Assembly: GCA_036392615.1 (NCBI GenBank)
Contig: DASVXQ010000414.1
Location: forward strand, 1-64,000
Direction: 5' to 3'
Length of the DNA: 64,000 nucleotides
Origin: DASVXQ01 sp036392615
Lineage (GTDB): Bacteria > Actinomycetota > CALGFH01
Part shown: positions 46,138-55,313 of the stretch, piece by piece
How the letters are laid out: each line of letters opens with the position of its first letter
Position numbering within the stretch: position 1 is the stretch's first letter
Notes under the pieces: generated by a model
What the model was told of the DNA's origin: nothing
What the model saw: the letters and a program-made list of their open reading frames with translations, nothing else
Database searches by the model: none
Made by a program: the position numbers and the translations under genes

Positions 46138-49100
46138 TCACCGCTGCCACCGCCCTCCACGGTACCTACGCCCAGATGCCCGTCGGGACGACCGAGGGGT
46201 GGGGGGCCGTGGCGGCGATACGGGCGGCTGGACTCCGCGTCGTACCTCCGCAATCGCGGCGTTGATCGCAGCCACGATTCGAGAACCCTTTCGCGAGAAG
46301 CCAAGGTAGGCCATAGCCGATTCAAGCAGCTCATCCTCGGTCCGGAGCAGGGTGTCGGACTCAATCCATCGAATGAGCGCTACGAGCGATGGATGACTGT
46401 AGTCATTGATGGGTCGTCCCGGCAGCACGAGCGGTCTTTCGGCTCTTGCCGGAATGCGCCCCACCAAGCTCGCGGGTGGCTCTTCGACGGCTGCTTGAGT
46501 TGCAGGGGCAGCGGCGGGGACTGGAATCGAGGCATCCGCCTTCGCGACGGCTGCCTGGTAGGCGGCAACCGCGCGGCCCACTTCGGCTTCTCGGTGGTAG
46601 AACCATTCGGATGACCAGATCCGGTGGAACGTCCATCCGAGCCTTTCCAGATGCTCCTGCCGAAGCCGGTCCCGGTCACGGGCCGTGGCGGACGAGTGGT
46701 AGCTGGCGCCGTCGCACTCGATCGCGAGCACCATTCGACCGGGCTTTGTGGGATGCTGCGCCGCGTAGTCGATCCAGTATCCTGAGCAGCCGTATTGGGT
46801 GACGAGCGGGACGCCGGCGGCCGCCAGCTGATCCCGGACGTCACGCTCGAACGGGTTGAGCTCTGGCTTGGCGATCGCGACGCTTCCCAGGTCAGAGCCC
46901 TTGCTCTCCGCATAGGCCAGGTAGCGACCGAGCATTTTCGCGCCTTCGGCCCGGAGCTTGCTGGGGTCCATGTCAGCGGCGGAGAACGAGCTCACCACGG
47001 TCATCCGGTTCCTTGCTCGGGTGATGGCCACGTTGAGCCGGCGCTCGCCACCCTGAATGTTCAAGGGTCCGAACCGATAAAGGAGGCGGCCTTCGGAGTT
47101 CTTGCCGTAGCCGATCGAAAGGATGATCGCGTCGCGCTCGTCGCCCTGGACCCGCTCCAGGTTTTTGACGAAGAATGGCTCCTGCAGGCTCTCGTCCAGG
47201 AAGGCATCGAGCGCTTCGTCCTCGGTCCGCGCTCGGCGGATGGCCTCAGAGATCCTATTCGCGTGCTTGATGCCCATGGTGATGACCCCGAGGCTCTCCT
47301 CGGGACGCGACCAGGCATGATCCGTCACGAGCCGGACAACTTCCTCGACCTCATCCGAGACGGATTCCTCTTGCCCCACGCGTCCAAGAACGAATGGGAC
47401 CAGCATGTGGCTCAAGCAGTCCTCGCCGGTCACGCCGGGGAACGTCGTGAGCGAGAAGTCGTACAGATTCGGCTGTGCGTTCGAGAAGGCGATCAGACGT
47501 TCGTCGCGTGATCGATAGTGCCAGCTTAGATTCCTTGTTCCCTTCGGGGGTGGCAGCAACGCGCCCATCACGTCGAGGACCGACTCCAGATTGCTGGTGA
47601 GTGGGGCAGCGCCATCGAACTCCTCAAGCTCTTCGTCGTCCTCGCCGCCACCGGAGGCCATGAAGAAGCTCGTCGGCGGGAGCTGATGCGGATCTCCGGC
47701 GACCACCGCTCGGTGTGCGCGTAGCAAGGCGCCTGCCGCGTCGGCCGGGGTGACTTGTGAGGCCTCATCGAAGATCACGACGTCGAAGTGACGTTCCGGC
47801 GGCAACAGTTGCGATACCACCAGGGGGCTCATGGCCCAGCAGGGCTTCAGCGCCGCCAACACATTAGGTGCAGCTTGGAACAGGTCCCGCATGGGCATGT
47901 GCTTCCGCTTGAGACGGGCCTGGTGCTCGATGACATCGGACTCCTGAGGGTAGGCATCGCGCGTCCGGGTAACCCGCTCGGCTACGGCACGGCGGATCCG
48001 CACCGGGGTAGTCTCGATGTGCTGGGCGTCGGCGAGGCGGAACCCATTTACCGTGCGGCGGAGTGCCTCACCGTCGAAGGTGCCGACCCTCGGGTCGGCC
48101 ATGGAGACCGACTCCAGGATCGAGCTCAGCCAGACGTACTCAAGACATTCCAGCGCCTGGTCGACCGTGAGGTTGCGCGACGCCATCTCGACGACCAGGT
48201 CTGAGAGGCCGCGCACGGCGAGCCCCGTCCTCAGCCTGTGCAGTTCCGGCAGTCGGTATAGCGTGGTCTTGTCGGCGATCAGGCTCGACAGTTGCGTCGA
48301 CAATGCCCCGGGGTCCAGACCGCTCAGCGGCCAACCCACCCAGGCGCTGAGCGCGCGAAGCTCAGTCGCGAGCTGTTCGTATGCCGCTTTCACCGTCGCC
48401 AATTGGCTCGGTGGGCGCGGCGCCCCCCCATCGAAGGAGCGCCTCCGCCATATCTCCCTTTGCCGTGATGCATCGACGATTGCGCCGTGCAGGGCCTTTA
48501 TTCTGCGTGGTCGATTCCTGCTGAGGGAGCGTGCTCGCTGGTGCGCTTTCCGGTAGGCGGGGTTCGCCAGCCGAGCTCCAAATCGCGCGAGCGGGCCGCG
48601 AGCGGCTGGCGCCAAGTCGTTAGCCAATGCAGTCAGGTCTTCTTCGAAGATGTTGTCGTCGAATTCTGTCAGCGTGGCGCTCACGCCCTCGAGAAGCGCG
48701 AAAACCTGCGGCCAGACATCCAGGCTGGGAGGCGCACCCAGCCTGCACTCGGCGAGGAGACTGTTGAGTCGGGCGATCGTCGAAGGCACGGTATGGCCTG
48801 CGAGCGTCGCTGCTGCCTGGAGCGCGGACTGCGCGGCTTCCACGCTCGTCACCGATCCAGTCGTGAATGCCCGAGCCCACGGGCTCGGATTCCCGCTTGA
48901 GGTAGGCGCGGGGCTGCCGGCCGACGAGCTGGATTGGCGTGGAACAAGCTGATCGGCCAGGGAGAGAACCAGCCCACCGAGGCCAACGAACCTCTCAAGA
49001 TCCGCGCGGGCCTGTGCCATTGCCGCGCCGTCGAGCGACGCCAGGACGTCTCCACGCAAGCGCTGCTCGCTTCGGACCTGAGGTCCGATGCCAAGCAACC

Positions 49101-50388
49101 GGGACTGCACCTCGTAGACGCTGAGTCCCCAAGGCCGCCGCTGGTTGTGAACCGCGGCCGTTCGCCCGACGAGTTCCTCTCGGTAGCGAACGAGCTTGTC
49201 CTGGAGCTCGGCGATGTTCGGTAACGGGACGCGGCCCACTTCCGCGAGTGCGTGGGACAGGTCTTGTGCGAGCTTGCGCCGCGACCCAGCCCCGTCATGG
49301 AGATCCAGAACGAGATCGGCCAAGCCGGCGTTACGGAGCCGGTCGAGCACAGCGTCGATCGCAGCGCGCTTTTCGGCGACGAACAGGACTCGTTGCCCGC
49401 GTGCCGCCAAGGTCGCGATGAGGTTCGCGATCGTCTGGCTCTTGCCGGTGCCGGGAGGGCCCTCGACGACCAGATCGGCGCCCTTAACCACGGCATTGAT
49501 GACGTAGCTCTGACTCGCGTCCGCGTCGAGCACCAGGAACTCGTCGGCGACGGGTGTGTGGTCCGGCTCGTCCAGGCGCACCTCGGGATGGCGGCTTCGC
49601 ACAGTGTCCCTCGCGGCCTCGTCCCCGGCGATCGCGCAGATGAGCTCGTTCTCTACAAGGGCCTCTGTGGCAGATTCCAGGTCCTTGACCATCGGCAGCT
49701 TCGCGTAGCTGAAGTTGCCAAGGACGAGCCGGTCGTTGATGGCGAAGCCGGCGACCGATGATGCTGCCTTGGTTAGCCGCTCGAACACAGGCAAGGCATC
49801 AGGCGGCTCGACGTTCTCGTCCAGCAACTCAAGCAGGTCCTGGGCCTCCAGCTTGACGCCGTGGTCGACGTCGAGGAGGTGCAGGAGCGTCGGGTTGATC
49901 TCCCATTCGCCAGGCAGCGACAGGTCGAAGTCCTCGCCGGCACCGCCTCTGGGGGCGAGGTTGGCCAAGCGGAGAAGCACCGGGGCGGCCGGGGTCGCTG
50001 TCCCTCGGGGGTTCTCCCAAGTGGCCATCGCCCAGGCCAGATAGAGCGTCCGCAGGCCGCGCTCCTCGAAGTTCTCCATCGCCTTTGCACGGATCGTGCG
50101 GGCACGGCGAGCCATGCTGGTTAGGGCTTGGGGATCGAACATCTCGGACAGACGGACCGTGCGTGACCCGAGCAGCGCGTCCAGCGCCACGGGCTCCGCC
50201 CCCGAATGGTGACTGAGGTCAAGGGTTCCCTGCTTGAGATCCTTGTAGTACAGCAGCGTGTTGCGTCCGCCGAGATCGATGAGCTGGCCCGTCCAAGCCC
50301 TGACTGCCGCCGTAACCTTGCGCAGCCGAAGCTGGGCTGTCGCATCCGCCGTGGACCCCACTGCTGGCTCTCGCGCGACGTCAGTCAT
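46138..50388 (-). CDS. DUF4011 superfamily-1 helicase with C-terminal endonuclease domain (Hhe-like defence protein)
   Basis: A 1416-residue protein; CAGGAG precedes the ATG at 50388. Order: a DUF4011 N-terminus (RAWTGQLIDLGGRNTLLYYK); a SF1 helicase core with Walker A VEGPPGTGKSQTIANLIATL (about 305-324), Walker B VVIFDEASQ (about 867), VAGDPHQLPPTSFF, ERVQGDERDAIILSIGYGKN and NVAITRARNRMTVV (motif VI); a Vsr/MTES-type PD-(D/E)xK endonuclease (about 1215-1270) with MVLAIECDGASYHSS, RDRDRLRQEHLERLGWTFHR and IWSSEWF; and a C-terminal DUF3320-like segment (SRKGSRIVAAINAAIAEVRR). The same architecture was reported as the single-gene anti-phage system Hhe (DUF4011-helicase-Vsr). Key residues look intact. 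Its setting among IS remnants fits a defence role, which is inferred. Confidence 0.85.
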   Translation of the reverse strand: MTDVAREPAVGSTADATAQLRLRKVTAAVRAWTGQLIDLGGRNTLLYYKDLKQGTLDLSHHSGAEPVALDALLGSRTVRLSEMFDPQALTSMARRARTIRAKAMENFEERGLRTLYLAWAMATWENPRGTATPAAPVLLRLANLAPRGGAGEDFDLSLPGEWEINPTLLHLLDVDHGVKLEAQDLLELLDENVEPPDALPVFERLTKAASSVAGFAINDRLVLGNFSYAKLPMVKDLESATEALVENELICAIAGDEAARDTVRSRHPEVRLDEPDHTPVADEFLVLDADASQSYVINAVVKGADLVVEGPPGTGKSQTIANLIATLAARGQRVLFVAEKRAAIDAVLDRLRNAGLADLVLDLHDGAGSRRKLAQDLSHALAEVGRVPLPNIAELQDKLVRYREELVGRTAAVHNQRRPWGLSVYEVQSRLLGIGPQVRSEQRLRGDVLASLDGAAMAQARADLERFVGLGGLVLSLADQLVPRQSSSSAGSPAPTSSGNPSPWARAFTTGSVTSVEAAQSALQAAATLAGHTVPSTIARLNSLLAECRLGAPPSLDVWPQVFALLEGVSATLTEFDDNIFEEDLTALANDLAPAARGPLARFGARLANPAYRKAHQRARSLSRNRPRRIKALHGAIVDASRQREIWRRRSFDGGAPRPPSQLATVKAAYEQLATELRALSAWVGWPLSGLDPGALSTQLSSLIADKTTLYRLPELHRLRTGLAVRGLSDLVVEMASRNLTVDQALECLEYVWLSSILESVSMADPRVGTFDGEALRRTVNGFRLADAQHIETTPVRIRRAVAERVTRTRDAYPQESDVIEHQARLKRKHMPMRDLFQAAPNVLAALKPCWAMSPLVVSQLLPPERHFDVVIFDEASQVTPADAAGALLRAHRAVVAGDPHQLPPTSFFMASGGGEDDEELEEFDGAAPLTSNLESVLDVMGALLPPPKGTRNLSWHYRSRDERLIAFSNAQPNLYDFSLTTFPGVTGEDCLSHMLVPFVLGRVGQEESVSDEVEEVVRLVTDHAWSRPEESLGVITMGIKHANRISEAIRRARTEDEALDAFLDESLQEPFFVKNLERVQGDERDAIILSIGYGKNSEGRLLYRFGPLNIQGGERRLNVAITRARNRMTVVSSFSAADMDPSKLRAEGAKMLGRYLAYAESKGSDLGSVAIAKPELNPFERDVRDQLAAAGVPLVTQYGCSGYWIDYAAQHPTKPGRMVLAIECDGASYHSSATARDRDRLRQEHLERLGWTFHRIWSSEWFYHREAEVGRAVAAYQAAVAKADASIPVPAAAPATQAAVEEPPASLVGRIPARAERPLVLPGRPINDYSHPSLVALIRWIESDTLLRTEDELLESAMAYLGFSRKGSRIVAAINAAIAEVRRGVQPPVSPPRPPTPRSSRRASGRRYRGGRWQR

Positions 50389-50479
50389 GCAGGCTCCTGC
50401 CGTCTCTTCCTGTAGCAGAGCTAGAGTCTCAGCGCTGGAGGTACAGCGCAATTCGCGAAACGACCAAAGTGTCACCATG

Positions 50480-50880
50480 GACCGGCCATGCCGAGTACGT
50501 TGGTGACCAGCGCCCCGGTCGGGGATGCGTCGATCGACCAGCCCACGACGCGGCGGGAGTGGGCGTCCAGCACCACCGTGCAGTCGGCCTTGCCCTCGCT
50601 GGTGGGGTGCTCGGTGATGTCGGTCACCCACAGCTGGTTCGGGCCGGTGCGGCCGAAGTTGCGGTCGACCAGGTCGGCGGCGCGGCGCTTGGCAGCGGCC
50701 AGCTCGCTCTTCTCGGTGCTGGTCAGGCCGGCTCAAGACCCCGGTCGATCCGGTCCTGCCGGCGCCAGGTGTCGGTCGACTGGTCACTGATCCCCAGCGC
50801 CTTGGCGACCTCGGCGATCGGCCGGCCGGCCTCGATCAGGTCCAGGACCTTGCGCCTGAACTCGGGCGGATAGCCCGTCG
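50480..50880 (-). mobile_element. IS3-family element remnant (OrfA tail joined to OrfB middle)
   Basis: On the minus strand GYPPEFRRKVLDLIEAGRPI, then AEVAKALGISDQSTDTWRRQ, is the helix-turn-helix of an IS3 OrfA, ending in a stop at 50723. It is followed in another frame by part of OrfB: NQLWVTDITEHPTSEGKADC, then TVVLDAHSRRVVGWSID, the rve domain with the first catalytic Asp (V-T-D) and second (V-L-D). The linker of OrfB and the third catalytic Glu are gone. Confidence 0.7.
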
Positions 50881-51184
50881 TCCCACGCCAGGCTCCTCTC
50901 AGTTGCGTGGCACGGAATCCAACAACACAACTCCACCAGACCGGGGGCAGACCAGAGGCCCTCTCTACGCGGCACGTTACTTGCACTTGCAGATGTTCCG
51001 GTGGCGACCGGGCGCACGTTGCTGAGCACAGGAGCCCCCGGCAGGGCGGTTATCCGGCGGTTACAGGCCCGTTCCAGTGCTTGTGTTGCTATGGCGCCCG
51101 TCGAGCCGCCCGTTCCACCACGTCAGAGGGCGGCGGATCAGCCCGGCCGCCGCCCGGTGTGCGCCGGGCGGGGAGGAAATCGTC

Positions 51185-51889
51185 TTGGTCTTCGGAAAGC
51201 ATGCCGCCGCCGGACGCACCGCTCGGCGGCGGCGCACGATCTCGATGCTGGCCGTCGGCATCGCCGTGGCGCTCACAGGGGTCGTGGTCCCCCTCCACGC
51301 GCCACCAGCGGCGGCCGACGATGCAACAGCGGAGGAGCTGGCGGCTCAGGAGATGCTGCTCCCGGTCGCTGCGAGCGCCGACACAATCGCGGCCAGCGAC
51401 AGCGCCTTCTCCAGCGACGCGATCAATCCCACGACCGGGGTCCTCACGGTCTATCGCGTCGGCGGGACGTCGGGTGCGGTCGTGTCCCAGCACCAGGCCC
51501 TGTCGTTGTCCAACGGCGCCATCGTCCAGGTGCTGGGCGCCAGGCTCACCCAGACCCAGGCCGACGCGCTGAGCCAGCGTATCGACGCCGACGTGGACAC
51601 CCTCGCCGCCCAGGGGATCACGGTCAGCTCGTGGGGGCCGGACCCCAATGGCGGCCCGTTCTCGATCGAGGTGGTGGACGCCGACCTGTACCGCGCCGCG
51701 CTGCTGGCCCGCTACGCCGACGTCGGCGCGGGCAACCTCGTGCTGTTCTCCGGCCCGATGGTCAAGACCGGCAGCTACAGCGAGTCGGTCACCCACTACC
51801 GCCTGCTGCGCACCATCGAGGACATGCACGGGCTGCCCGCCATCGGCAACGCCGCCAGCACCACTGCCATCAGCGACGTCTGGAGCTGA
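51185..51889 (+). CDS. Secreted protein of unknown function
   Basis: About 234 residues from a TTG at 51185 behind GGGAGGAA; other starts are possible. An Arg-rich n-region (TARRRRTIS) leads into a hydrophobic core (MLAVGIAVALTGVVVPLHA) and a likely cleavage after PPAAA, so it is exported. The mature part repeats strand-turn patterns (AINPTTGVLTVYRVGG, ISVSSWGPDPNGGPFSIEVV-like) and resembles the pro-regions of secreted trypsin-like proteases, yet no protease domain follows; the frame stops at 51889. It may be a truncated protease precursor or a short secreted protein. Confidence 0.5.
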   Translation: MVFGKHAAAGRTARRRRTISMLAVGIAVALTGVVVPLHAPPAAADDATAEELAAQEMLLPVAASADTIAASDSAFSSDAINPTTGVLTVYRVGGTSGAVVSQHQALSLSNGAIVQVLGARLTQTQADALSQRIDADVDTLAAQGITVSSWGPDPNGGPFSIEVVDADLYRAALLARYADVGAGNLVLFSGPMVKTGSYSESVTHYRLLRTIEDMHGLPAIGNAASTTAISDVWS

Positions 51890-52009
51890 GCGTTCATCGA
51901 CCAGGAGCATCAACGGAGGTGGTTGAGAGCCGCAGGAGCCTCGGTGCTGCTTGTGACGGATGGCGATCGAGGAAACCCCGGCTAGCTAGGCCCGGCGCCG
52001 CGGCACTGC

Positions 52010-52605
52010 GGGCCGACCTGGACACAGTTTCTGAAGGCGCAGGCCGAGGGGGTCGTTGCGTGCGACTTCTTCACGGTGGAACCGTCTGGTGCAGACCCTG
52101 TACGTCTTGTCTTCCTGCACGTCAGCGCCAGGCAGGTGGTGGCCGTCGGCGTCACGGCCCGGCCCGACTCGAGCTGGGTCACCCAGCAGGTCAGGAACGC
52201 CACGATGGACCTGAACGACCGGCAGTTGTCGATCCGGTTCCTGCTCCGCGACACGACGCCAAGTTCACTCGCTCCTTCGACGAGGTATTCCGCACCGAGG
52301 GCGCAGCAGTCATCCGCACGCCGATCCGGGCGCCGCGAGCGAACGCCCACGCCGAGCGGTGGGGTGCAGACCGTCCGGGGGAGTGCCTGGACTGGACGCT
52401 GGTGCTGGGCCGGCGCCACCTGCTGCGGCTCCTGCGCATCTACGCCCGCCACTGCAACCAGCAACGGCCGCACCGTGGCCTGGCCCTGGCCGTTCCCAAG
52501 GCAGGGGAGCGGAAGTCACCGCACGCCAACCCTCGACCTCGACGGGTGAGGCGTCCAGACCTGCTCGGCGGGCTCATCCACGAGTATCACGAGGTTGCAG
52601 CATGA
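52010..52605 (+). mobile_element. Integrase-core (IS481-like) transposase remnant, frameshifted
   Basis: Pieces in several frames: QFLKAQAEGVVACDFFTVE (first catalytic Asp in ACDFF), VVAVGVTARPDSSWVTQQVR with NATMDL, IRFLLRD, then KFTRSFDEVFRTEGAAVIRT with PIRAPRANAHAERW (the third acidic residue in A-x-A-E-R-W) and NQQRPHRGLALAVP, ending with DLLGGLIHEYHEVAA at a stop at 52605. Small indels near 52080, 52255 and 52370 break the frame. The N-terminal helix-turn-helix is missing. Confidence 0.7.
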
Positions 52606-52733
52606 TGAATCGGGATTTCCGCGCCCTACGAGACCACACCAGCTCCTACCGGCTACCCCACACCCCCAACTCGCTCAAGGGGAGCCAGATCAAGCCACCC
52701 GGCGGGCACACAATGTGCGCCGCCGTGGTCTGG

Positions 52734-53768
52734 TCAGCAGGTGGAGCGTCGCACGGTTGCGCCGGCGGCCGCTGGGATGAACTCGAGCCGCACCGAGTCG
52801 TTCTTGGGCACGACGATGGCCACGCCGTCGGTAGGCGACCACGTCTCGGGCAGGAACAGATACTGATCGCCCGATTGCAGCAAGAGCTTCAAGCCGTCAT
52901 AGCGGAATCGGTATGCCGCCTGCGAGTCTCGGCAGCGCACCTCGCGGACGCCGGGCGCGTCCAGGCTCAGGCTCCGCTCGCTGTAGACGATGGCGCTGGG
53001 ATAGGTTGGCAACTCCGCCACGAACTGACGTGCCCGTGAGCGGCCCACCGCGGCGGAATAGTCGTTTGCGGCCCAGAACAGGCTCAGACCCACGAGCACG
53101 AACACCGCCGCCCATTCCGCGACCGCTGCCCACTGCAGCGTCGCAGCGTGGGCTGCCGGCCGCTCCCCAGCGGCGAGAGACCGCCAGATATGGGCCTCGT
53201 ACACCAGCAGGCAGACTCCGGAGGCCAGGCACAACGGCGCCGCCGCTACCTGCTGATCGAGGAAGGTCGGCGCAAAGACGCTCCACAACCCGAGCGCGGC
53301 CAAGACCAGCCCAGCGATTGCCATCGCGGGGAGAAGGACGCGAAGCATGGGGGGCCGCGATCCCGCGGCAAGACGAGTGCGAAGCGCCGAGTGGCCCCAC
53401 AGCACCAGCAACCCGGCGCAGGCCACCACGGTCAGCGGCACGAACAGACCGTCCAGGCTGCGCTGCACGTAATCCCGGGTGGTCAGGCCGAGCAGTGTCG
53501 AGTTCACCCCGAAGTAGTCGAAGAACCAGTAGGCATGCGACCAGCCGAAGTAGAAGAGCAGCGAGGTCAGCAGCGTTGTTGGCGCAACGATCGTGCCAAG
53601 GACTCTGGTCAGTTGCGCCAGGCCGTTCGCCGATGGCTCCGCGGCGCCTCCTGGAACGCGCGCCGGCTGGAGCGCCTCGGCGTCGCCGGCGGGCGGCGTC
53701 GTCTGGCGCTCGACGGCTGGAGCTTGAGACCCTCGAGCTTGATCGGTACCAGCGCGCGTTGTGGTCAC
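52734..53768 (-). CDS. Polytopic membrane protein with C-terminal soluble domain
   Basis: About 344 residues from a GTG at 53768, 13 bases after the lipoprotein stop, with AGGACG as a ribosome site. The N-terminal about 45 residues are hydrophilic. Membrane helices lie near 58-78, 107-128, 150-172, 180-200 and 220-245, with FGWSHAYWFFDYFGVNSTLLG between the first two. A C-terminal domain of about 100 residues follows (ELPTYPSAIVYSERSLSLDA, YRFRYDGLKLLLQSGDQYLF, IVVPKNDSVRLEF). No family is recognised. It is the last gene of a three-gene operon. Confidence 0.7.
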   Translation of the reverse strand: MTTTRAGTDQARGSQAPAVERQTTPPAGDAEALQPARVPGGAAEPSANGLAQLTRVLGTIVAPTTLLTSLLFYFGWSHAYWFFDYFGVNSTLLGLTTRDYVQRSLDGLFVPLTVVACAGLLVLWGHSALRTRLAAGSRPPMLRVLLPAMAIAGLVLAALGLWSVFAPTFLDQQVAAAPLCLASGVCLLVYEAHIWRSLAAGERPAAHAATLQWAAVAEWAAVFVLVGLSLFWAANDYSAAVGRSRARQFVAELPTYPSAIVYSERSLSLDAPGVREVRCRDSQAAYRFRYDGLKLLLQSGDQYLFLPETWSPTDGVAIVVPKNDSVRLEFIPAAAGATVRRSTC

Positions 53769-53781
53769 GATCCACGTCCTG

Positions 53782-54411
53782 TCACGTGCTGGGTGGCGGC
53801 TGGCTGTCCTGAGGGGTGGTGGGTGATGGCTCGCTGCTCTCGGGGGTGGTGGCCGGCGGCTCGGTGTCCACGCTCGACTCGGTCGTACACGGCCCCGTGC
53901 CAGACACGACGACGACGGTCGTGCCGCGGTCCACACTGGTTCCCTGCGGAGGATCTGTCTCCCAAAACTGGCAAGAGGTGTAGGCGGAACCGTCACGTGC
54001 CTCGTCCCGCAAGGTCACGCACAATTCGCCGCCGCATTGCTCCCTGATGCCACTCTCGATCTCCGAGCGCACCTCGGCGAGTGGTCGCCCCTGGTCGGTG
54101 ATGATGCTGGGGATGTTGATCGGTGCTCCGATCGCCTGCCCGGGCTTGCCGCGCCCACCAGGTGCGACGGGTGATCCACGTGCCCCGGAGCCCTGCCGAC
54201 CGGAGTCCGGCGCGGACGCCCTACTGGAGCCCCGCCCAGCGGTCTGCCCAGATGTCCCTTTGGGCTGTTGGACGGGGCCCGCCGTCGGCGTTCCGCTGGA
54301 CACCGCCTGCGAGTCCGACCCGGAGCCGGCGTCGACAGATTTGCCGCAACCGAGCGCGGCGAGGCATACCAAGATCACGAATGCCAGACCGGACCCCCGC
54401 AATACCGGCAC
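53782..54411 (-). CDS. PASTA-domain-like lipoprotein
   Basis: About 209 residues from a GTG at 54411 that shares a base with the stop of the upstream gene (TAGTG). The signal peptide (VPVLRGSGLAFVILVCLAALGC) ends in a lipobox, so the protein is anchored at that Cys. A long Gly/Ser/Gln-rich linker follows, then a domain with IREQCGGELCVTLRDEARDG, CQFWETDPPQGTSVDRGTTV and VVVVSGTG; the last part has the P-x-x-G-x-x-V-x-x-G-T-x-V-x-V-x-V-S-x-G pattern of PASTA modules. It ends in a Pro/Ser/Thr tail. A cell-wall role is plausible. Confidence 0.7.
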   Translation of the reverse strand: MPVLRGSGLAFVILVCLAALGCGKSVDAGSGSDSQAVSSGTPTAGPVQQPKGTSGQTAGRGSSRASAPDSGRQGSGARGSPVAPGGRGKPGQAIGAPINIPSIITDQGRPLAEVRSEIESGIREQCGGELCVTLRDEARDGSAYTSCQFWETDPPQGTSVDRGTTVVVVSGTGPCTTESSVDTEPPATTPESSEPSPTTPQDSQPPPST

Positions 54412-54923
54412 TATTGGACCCCCCCAGGCCCTATTTCTGATGCCCCACCCGGTGGGACATCCGGCGACGGCAAGGTGCCCTGCAACGTCAGGACGACCTG
54501 ACGCCATCCCACGTATGGGAGCATCGAGAGGCTCGCTGCGTCCAGTCCTTTCTGGCAATAGCAATACCACGGAGCGGACATCTGCTCGGTGACCGGCGGC
54601 ACAGGCCATCCGTGCCGCTCGATACAGGCAGCGAGGCGCATCAGCAAGGTTGAACGCACCGCCGCCGACCCTAGCCCCTCCGCACGCAACGAGTCCGTGG
54701 TTCTGGGATGTGCCCCCTGGCGCGACTCGCACCAGAACCAAGCGCTCCACCCGGTGCATCTAGCGCCAGGACCGCCGATACGACCACCCCACGCCGCCGA
54801 CCAGATCGCTGGACGTGCTGTCGCGAGTTCACATCGTGGGCAGGGAACGATCAGATCCTTGGAACCCGTGTAGTTCAGCTGGCAGCGGAATATGCCGATC
54901 TGCCTAGCACCACAACGGCGCAT
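54411..54923 (-). CDS. Cys-rich hypothetical protein, first gene of the lipoprotein operon
   Basis: About 170 residues if started at the ATG at 54923; the frame is open further upstream and the start is uncertain. Clustered cysteines (GIFRCQLNYTGSKDLIVPCP with RCE, RCTGWSAWFWCE, APWYCYCQKGLD) suggest zinc-ribbon-like knuckles. Its stop overlaps the lipoprotein start by one base, which is the main reason to accept it as real. The family is unrecognised. Confidence 0.4.
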   Translation of the reverse strand: MRRCGARQIGIFRCQLNYTGSKDLIVPCPRCELATARPAIWSAAWGGRIGGPGARCTGWSAWFWCESRQGAHPRTTDSLRAEGLGSAAVRSTLLMRLAACIERHGWPVPPVTEQMSAPWYCYCQKGLDAASLSMLPYVGWRQVVLTLQGTLPSPDVPPGGASEIGPGGVQ

Positions 54924-55313
54924 ACGGTGGTAAACGAGACGCCCGTCCAGCTGAAGGGTGCGCAAACTCAAACGTGACTGGTTACCTGGTAATTCGCGTG
55001 GGACGGCCGCTCGGCATGCTGAGGCCCATCGACCCCTCGGAGGCTGTCCGGGTGTCAGGGAGAGCACCGCCTGGGTTCCATGGGGTTTTCCCCGCTGGTA
55101 GGCTTGGCCCACAGCGGCCGGAGGGCATAGCTGCACAGATAGGGGCGGTGTGTCCGACCACGATCGGCTGCGGATATCTCGTTCTGGCTCGAGTTGCCCA
55201 TGGCCATGATGCAGCATCCAACCAGCGCACCATGATTGCCGGCATCCAGCCTGGTGTGGAGCACACAGCGGTGGTTCCCGCGTCGCTTGCAGGGGCTAGC
55301 GGGTGAGGTTGAC
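54924..55313. other. Intergenic region between divergent transcription units
   Basis: It separates the leftward lipoprotein operon from the rightward AAA/TPR regulator and should hold both promoters. I see no convincing gene, RNA or repeat. Confidence 0.4.
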
